Shown one piece after another: positions 6,101 to 8,643 of a DNA stretch of 8,643 bases. Origin of the DNA: Bacillota bacterium (GTDB lineage Bacteria; Bacillota; Clostridia; Lachnospirales; CAG-274). Position 1 is the first letter of the stretch; each line of letters opens with the position of its first letter. The position numbers and the translations under genes are program-made. Location of the stretch: assembly GCA_017627115.1 (NCBI GenBank), contig JAGAHK010000196.1, positions 1 through 8,643 on the forward strand. The letters run 5' to 3'. The notes beneath the pieces were generated by a model that saw nothing but the letters and a program-made list of their open reading frames with translations, was not told where the DNA came from and searched no databases.

Positions 6101-7191
6101 ATGAACACTGTAAACTGCGCGTATCGGTAAAGGACACGGGCATAGGCATAAAACCGGAGGATGTTGAGGATCTTTTCAACGTATACGAAAAACTTGACAA
6201 GGAAACAAAGCGCAGCACTAACAATTCGGGTCTGGGCTTGGATATATCGAAAAAATTTGCCGAGCTTATGGGCGGCGAGCTTTCGTGCAAAAGCGTTTAC
6301 GGCGAGGGTTCCGAGTTCATATTTACATTTGAGCAGGAGACAGCCGACAAGATACCTATAGGCAAGTTTGACGAAGACTATGAGCTTACGGACAAAGGTC
6401 CTTATGTTCCGCAGTTTATTGCACCCGATGCCGATATACTTGTTGTGGATGACAACCCGATGAATTTGTCGGTAATAAAGGAACTGTTAAAGGCAACAAA
6501 AATGTTCGTGACCCTTGCTTCAAGCGGAGAAGAATGTATAGAGAAAATAAAATTCGGCAGTTTCAATATGGTGCTGCTTGACCATATCATGCCCGGCATG
6601 GACGGCATTGAAACAATGGCGGTAATCAGAAAGAAATACCCGAAACTGCCCGTATATGCAATGTGCGAAGACCTGAGTTTCGGAAAAGACTACTATCTGT
6701 CAAAGGGCTTTTCGGGGCTTATCACAAAACCCATAAACAGCAGGGAGCTTGAAAAAGCAATAATGCGGCATATCCCCGAGGAGATAATGCTTAAACGCAG
6801 CGACAGCGAAACCGCACCCGACCTTAAAAAGATACCCGAAGATTTGCTGTGGATAAACGATGTCGAAGGCATATCCGCCGAAACGGGCATAAAAAATTCG
6901 GGCGGCGTAACTATGTTTTTAGACTCACTGAAACTGTTTTATGCCGCTATAAACGACATTTCCGATGATATAGAGCAGGCATACTACAACAAGGATTTGA
7001 CAAAGTATTCATCAAAAATGCGTATACTTAAAAACTCGGCAATGTTTATAGGCGCAACCGAACTATATTCGCTTGCAAAGGAGCTTGAAAGAGCCGCCAA
7101 GACCGAAGATATGTACGTAATACGCATGAACATCGACAAGCTTCTGTCGGAACTGAGAGCATACAAAAACAAATTGAGCGGGCTTGAATAA
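3199..7191 (+). CDS. Hybrid sensor kinase with 14-blade propeller; phospho-acceptor His residues missing
   Basis: This 1330-residue protein has a signal peptide (1-31, cleavage near VFA/DDG), then 14 Reg_prop-like strands (such as IWVGT at 118-122 and LYLGT at 371-375) at about 78-643, suggesting two seven-bladed extracellular propellers. A Y_Y_Y domain (about 684-757), a TM (about 763-788), HisKA (about 813-880), HATPase (about 925-1045), REC (1079-1195) and Hpt (about 1215-1325) follow. The layout recalls Bacteroidetes HTCS sensors but lacks an AraC output. ATP-site boxes are present: NLLSNA 943-948, DTGIGI 979-984, GLGL 1011-1014. REC keeps D1084, D1085, D1128 and K1177. However, the H-box reads NMSNDIRTP, with Asn823 where the phosphorylated His belongs. 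The Hpt motif reads KMRILKNSA, with Arg1275 for His, and Cys1156 occupies the usual REC Thr/Ser. The frame is open throughout. AGGAGG (3183-3188) precedes the ATG by 10 nt. It probably acts as a pseudokinase or scaffold signalling with the adjacent HD-GYP protein. Confidence 0.93.
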   Translation: MKKTKIRTVLAVTALACLFSSVFGNISLVFADDGVSGGGGYALSGENKNIGYMAQVYDSANGLPASEANYILSASSGYIWIAAYSGIIRYDGSSFERQNSANGLTNGRGLFEDSKGRIWVGTNDNGVVVMDNEQTVHFTYKDGLPSSSIRTFAEDPNGNIFIGTTAGIAYADAQLNMHTLYDERLSGKRVLKLMADKDGLIYGQTTSGALFSIENAQVSEYYENTDLGIEKINPLLIDPDNNDKLYIGTSSGQIYYGSFGDDVSKLRKISSKPLDKIQWLEYACGKVWVASRSLIGYLDENKELHFVNFPELQSLNNSIEMLTQDYQGNIWLASSTQGVVKIVSNNFTDISSLAGIEHTAYNATCLYNGELYLGTDNGLCILDKDMHPVKNEFTEYIGDTRIRCITADPNGDLWLSTFTNSRGLICRTKDGEILSYNTENGMPSNEIRCARVMSNGDIIAGTNGGLAVIRDHEIIKTVDADSDIKTTVFITVEEGGEGEIFAGTDGDGIYVITDSEIKKIGRDDGLTSDVIVRIIKDRERDLYWIITSNSIEYMKDGVIHNISTFPFSDNYDTIFDENGNVWVVSSYGIYTAKVEDMLADNVSEYRLYTAENGLASAPTSYAYSAKDEDGNVYIPGRKGISRVNINDFFETSHDIKLGLRSVYFADEKIMPDENGVYTIPSGNERIRIMPAVFDYTLSNPIMRMYLEGSSDEGITVKKSDITALEYTNLKYGSYLLHLQILDNSSGAVLSDETFSIVKKPRIFELLIVKLILIALLALLTGLGVWRVLTGTVIRRQYKEITQFRAKAERANNARFRFLANMSNDIRTPINTIIGMNEMILREDHTNVPKGYFMSVINYAADIKNASEMLLEFVDELLDMARIESGDMTLARQEYDTVEFLRSIVNIIHARSAEKNIMFNVDIDETLPSVLRGDEGKIKQIIMNLLSNAVKYTDIGEITFKVAVDSASDEHCKLRVSVKDTGIGIKPEDVEDLFNVYEKLDKETKRSTNNSGLGLDISKKFAELMGGELSCKSVYGEGSEFIFTFEQETADKIPIGKFDEDYELTDKGPYVPQFIAPDADILVVDDNPMNLSVIKELLKATKMFVTLASSGEECIEKIKFGSFNMVLLDHIMPGMDGIETMAVIRKKYPKLPVYAMCEDLSFGKDYYLSKGFSGLITKPINSRELEKAIMRHIPEEIMLKRSDSETAPDLKKIPEDLLWINDVEGISAETGIKNSGGVTMFLDSLKLFYAAINDISDDIEQAYYNKDLTKYSSKMRILKNSAMFIGATELYSLAKELERAAKTEDMYVIRMNIDKLLSELRAYKNKLSGLE

Positions 7192-7198
7192 AGCCCGC
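7178..7198 (+). other. Perfect hairpin spanning the stop codon of the hybrid sensor gene
   Basis: GCGGGCTT (7178-7185) pairs perfectly with AAGCCCGC (7191-7198) around the loop GAATA. The TAA stop (7189-7191) sits at the loop and 3' arm. No T-run follows (AAAACTAG), so it is a poor intrinsic terminator. An mRNA-stability or partial attenuation role before the WYL gene is more likely. Confidence 0.6.
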
Positions 7199-7229
7199 AA
7201 AACTAGAAAACTTTCAAGAGGTGAAAACA

Positions 7230-8261
7230 ATGTATACAAAGCAGCCAAAAAAACTTCTTATTGTAAATATTCTGAATATTCTGCGCAAATACTCCGATGC
7301 GGAACACAGGCTCAGCCAGACCGATATAATGAACAAGCTGAAGACCGACTATAATATGGATGCAAACCGCAAGACCATAAAGCCGAATATTATGGATCTT
7401 ATAGATATCGGGTACGATATAGAATATACCGAAACCGAACGCAGCAACGGTACTGTGGTATACTCCGATTTTTACCTTAACCGCGATTTTACCGATGAGG
7501 AGCTGCGCATACTTATCGACAGTCTGCTTTTTTCAAAGTATATACCGTATAATCAGTGCAAAGCGCTTATAGAAAAGCTTGAAGACCTGTCAAGCGTACA
7601 CTTTAAATACAAGGTGCGCCATGTGACGGGTATGCCCGAAAAATACCCGAAAAACAGTCAGCTTTTTTATAACATATCGGTATTGGACGATGCCATAGGC
7701 AGCAAATTAAAGGTACAATTCAAATACCGCGATTACGACATTTCAAAAAAGCTTAAAACCCGTAAAAATGCCGACGGCACAGACAAAATATATATCGTCA
7801 GTCCATACCAGATGGCGGCAACAAACGGACGGTACTATCTTATCTGCCTTAACGAAGCCCATAATGATATAACGTATTTCAGGCTGGACAGAATAGCCGA
7901 TATAGAGCTTACAAATACAAAAGCCATTCCCGTAAAAAAGGTAAGCGGCTATGAAAACGGGCTTGACCTGCCAAAGCATATGGCAGAACACATATATATG
8001 TTTTCAGGCAAAAGCGAACCCGTTATTTTCAGGGCAAAAAAAGAGATGATAACACAGATAATAGATTGGTTCGGTACGGACGTGACTTTTATGAACGATA
8101 CGGGCGATCATATAGACGTTAAGGTGACTGTAAACCTGAAAGCAATGAATTATTGGGCAATGCAGTATGCAAACTATATAAAGGTACTCTCCCCCGCCGC
8201 CCTTGCGGATAAAATAAGCAGCGAGCTTGAAGCGGCGGCAGCGGGATACCGCCGCAAATAA
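7230..8261 (+). CDS. WYL-domain transcriptional regulator
   Basis: This 343-residue cytoplasmic protein has an N-terminal winged helix-turn-helix (about 5-80; the LSQTDIMNKL and RKTIKPNIMDL segments are the DNA-binding core), a linker, a WYL domain (about 148-235) and a C-terminal WCX-like extension (about 260-335). The WYL signature is visible as IVSPYQM (189-195), GRYYLICL (200-207, with Tyr for Trp of the name motif) and YFRLDRI (216-222). WYL domains act as ligand or nucleic-acid sensing modules of transcription factors; no ligand can be assigned here. I chose the ATG at 7230 because AGAGGTGA (7217-7224) is then a well-spaced Shine-Dalgarno; the in-frame GTG at 7221 lies inside that site. 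It begins 38 nt after the hybrid sensor gene with no clear promoter, so co-transcription is likely. It may control the operon via the TTTGC-N-GCAAA dyads; this is inference. Confidence 0.92.
   Translation: MYTKQPKKLLIVNILNILRKYSDAEHRLSQTDIMNKLKTDYNMDANRKTIKPNIMDLIDIGYDIEYTETERSNGTVVYSDFYLNRDFTDEELRILIDSLLFSKYIPYNQCKALIEKLEDLSSVHFKYKVRHVTGMPEKYPKNSQLFYNISVLDDAIGSKLKVQFKYRDYDISKKLKTRKNADGTDKIYIVSPYQMAATNGRYYLICLNEAHNDITYFRLDRIADIELTNTKAIPVKKVSGYENGLDLPKHMAEHIYMFSGKSEPVIFRAKKEMITQIIDWFGTDVTFMNDTGDHIDVKVTVNLKAMNYWAMQYANYIKVLSPAALADKISSELEAAAAGYRRK
8232..8255 (+). other. GC-rich hairpin at the 3' end of the WYL gene
   Basis: GCGGCGG (8232-8238) pairs perfectly with CCGCCGC (8249-8255) around a 10-nt loop, inside the last codons of the gene (the Ala-rich AAAAGYRRK end). 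No T-run follows, so a terminator is not supported. It could be an mRNA 3'-stability element or a by-product of Ala/Arg codons. Confidence 0.4.
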
Positions 8262-8287
8262 CAGCACGACCGAACGGAGGCGATAAA

Positions 8288-8516
8288 ATGAACACAGAGG
8301 AATTATTATCACAAAAAAGCAGCAGAAAAAGGGTTCTTATAGTACCCGACCAAAAAAAACGCTTCACGGCTTATCAGAAAATGCAATCTGAAAGGTATAC
8401 CGAGATTTAACACCGAAATAAAAACTTTGGCGGAGACAGCGGCGGAAGCGGCGGCAAAAGCCTTTGCCGAAAAAGGTGAAATAAACAAAAAAGGGGCTGT
8501 CACATTAAGAATATGA
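8288..8516 (+). pseudogene. Short gene remnant, apparently frameshifted at an A8 run
   Basis: The ATG at 8288 has an excellent Shine-Dalgarno (GGAGG 8276-8280, 7-nt spacing), but its frame stops after 40 codons (TAA 8408-8410). At the run of eight A residues (8352-8359), moving to the +1 frame, as if one A were extra, opens a continuation of 52 further codons to TGA 8514-8516. That continuation has a plausible composition (for example GIPRFNTEIKTLAETAAEAA). The joined product would be about 75 residues. RVLIVPDQ faintly recalls the N-terminal LVPDQ region of AddB/RexB-type nuclease subunits, but this is too short to assign. The end runs into the palindrome at 8491-8540, so the original gene may also be truncated there. 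Alternatives are a genuine 40-residue protein, a programmed frameshift or a sequencing error in the homopolymer. Confidence 0.38.
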
Positions 8517-8540
8517 TAATATTCAATGTTTCAGTCCCTT
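8487..8540 (-). terminator. Long imperfect palindrome acting as a minus-strand terminator or mobile-element end
   Basis: AAGGGGCTG (8491-8499) pairs with CAGTCCCTT (8532-8540), then CATT (8503-8506) with AATG (8525-8528), then GAATAT (8509-8514) with ATATTC (8519-8524), around the tetraloop GATA. Read on the minus strand, the stem is followed by six T residues (8492-8487), the layout of an intrinsic terminator for a leftward gene beyond the window. Read on the plus strand there is no T-run. The GGGGCTGTCACATT start also resembles insertion-sequence terminal repeats in general style; no transposase is visible. Confidence 0.6.
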
Positions 8541-8588
8541 ATGTTGTCTATTCCCTGTTAAATGAAATTTTTTATTAAAGTAATTTTG

Positions 8589-8640
8589 GCGCCGCAGGCT
8601 TTAATCCGCAGTGCGGGCTTTGCCCGTGCGAGGAGCGGAC
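8589..8640. repeat. GC-rich nested hairpin, REP-like intergenic repeat candidate
   Basis: An outer stem TCCGC/GCGGA (8605-8609/8635-8639) encloses an inner stem CGGGC/GCCCG (8614-8618/8622-8626) with a TTT loop. The left flank carries a related GCAGGCTTTAATCCGC unit, an imperfect copy of GCGGGCTTTGCCCG. Composition is much more GC-rich than the preceding AT-rich 50 bp. No ORF explains it. It is cut by the window end. Confidence 0.4.
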
Positions 8641-8643
8641 AAA

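Noticed and set aside
7221..7229. GTG 7221 as start of the WYL regulator
   Set aside because: The GTG is part of the AGAGGTGA Shine-Dalgarno that is well spaced for ATG 7230; starting at GTG would leave no good ribosome binding site.
8309..8503. 64-codon minus-strand ORF at the right end
   Set aside because: The hydrophobic Phe/Ala-rich translation is the reverse complement of the Glu/Ala/Lys-coding plus-strand remnant, and no family is recognisable.
1..8643. CRISPR arrays, tRNA or rRNA genes, transposase or integrase genes
   Set aside because: No regularly spaced repeats, no tRNA-like cloverleaf or rRNA segments, and no recombinase motifs were seen on either strand.

Overview
The window looks like chromosomal DNA of a Gram-positive Clostridia-type bacterium, plausibly from the gut Oscillospiraceae/Ruminococcaceae. 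The reasons are the MscS-tail/DUF951/ACT-protein gene order typical of Firmicutes, strong AGGAGG-type ribosome binding sites, moderate AT richness with heavy use of ATA for Ile, and an HD-GYP c-di-GMP phosphodiesterase. A species cannot be named from sequence alone. All well-supported genes are on the + strand.

Layout. (1) 1-666: the last 18 codons of an MscS-type mechanosensitive channel, a DUF951 small Cys-containing protein, and a COG3603-like ACT-domain protein, which together form the 3' end of a housekeeping operon. (2) 667-1045: a 379-bp gap that is densely organised. It holds a weak terminator for the upstream operon, a near-consensus extended -10 promoter, a short structured transcript with a possible 24-codon ORF, and a strong intrinsic terminator about 30 bp before the next gene. 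Two copies of the dyad TTTGC-N-GCAAA flank the cassette. (3) 1046-7191: a two-gene operon. The first gene is a membrane HD-GYP protein with an ECF-S-like membrane domain, an extracytoplasmic sensor domain and a HAMP-like linker. The second is a 1330-residue secreted-propeller hybrid sensor kinase (14 propeller blades, Y_Y_Y, TM, HisKA, HATPase, REC, Hpt). (4) 7230-8261: a WYL-domain transcriptional regulator, probably read from the same transcript. (5) 8262-8643: a short, apparently frameshifted gene remnant, a 50-bp palindrome that would act as a minus-strand terminator or mobile-element end, and a GC-rich hairpin repeat cut by the window edge.

How the genes may work together. The core is a c-di-GMP signalling locus: an intact HD-GYP phosphodiesterase next to a giant sensor built like Bacteroidetes HTCS proteins but lacking a DNA-binding output. 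The most striking observation is that this sensor has lost both phospho-acceptor histidines (Asn823 in the HisKA H-box, Arg1275 in the Hpt domain). The ATP-binding boxes and the REC phospho-acceptor Asp are retained and the reading frame is open. It therefore looks like a conserved pseudokinase or scaffold rather than a working phosphorelay. The second notable point is that the only visible promoter for the HD-GYP operon lies upstream of a strong terminator, so expression probably depends on regulated read-through of the structured leader. The WYL regulator is a candidate for recognising the paired dyads. That link is inference only.
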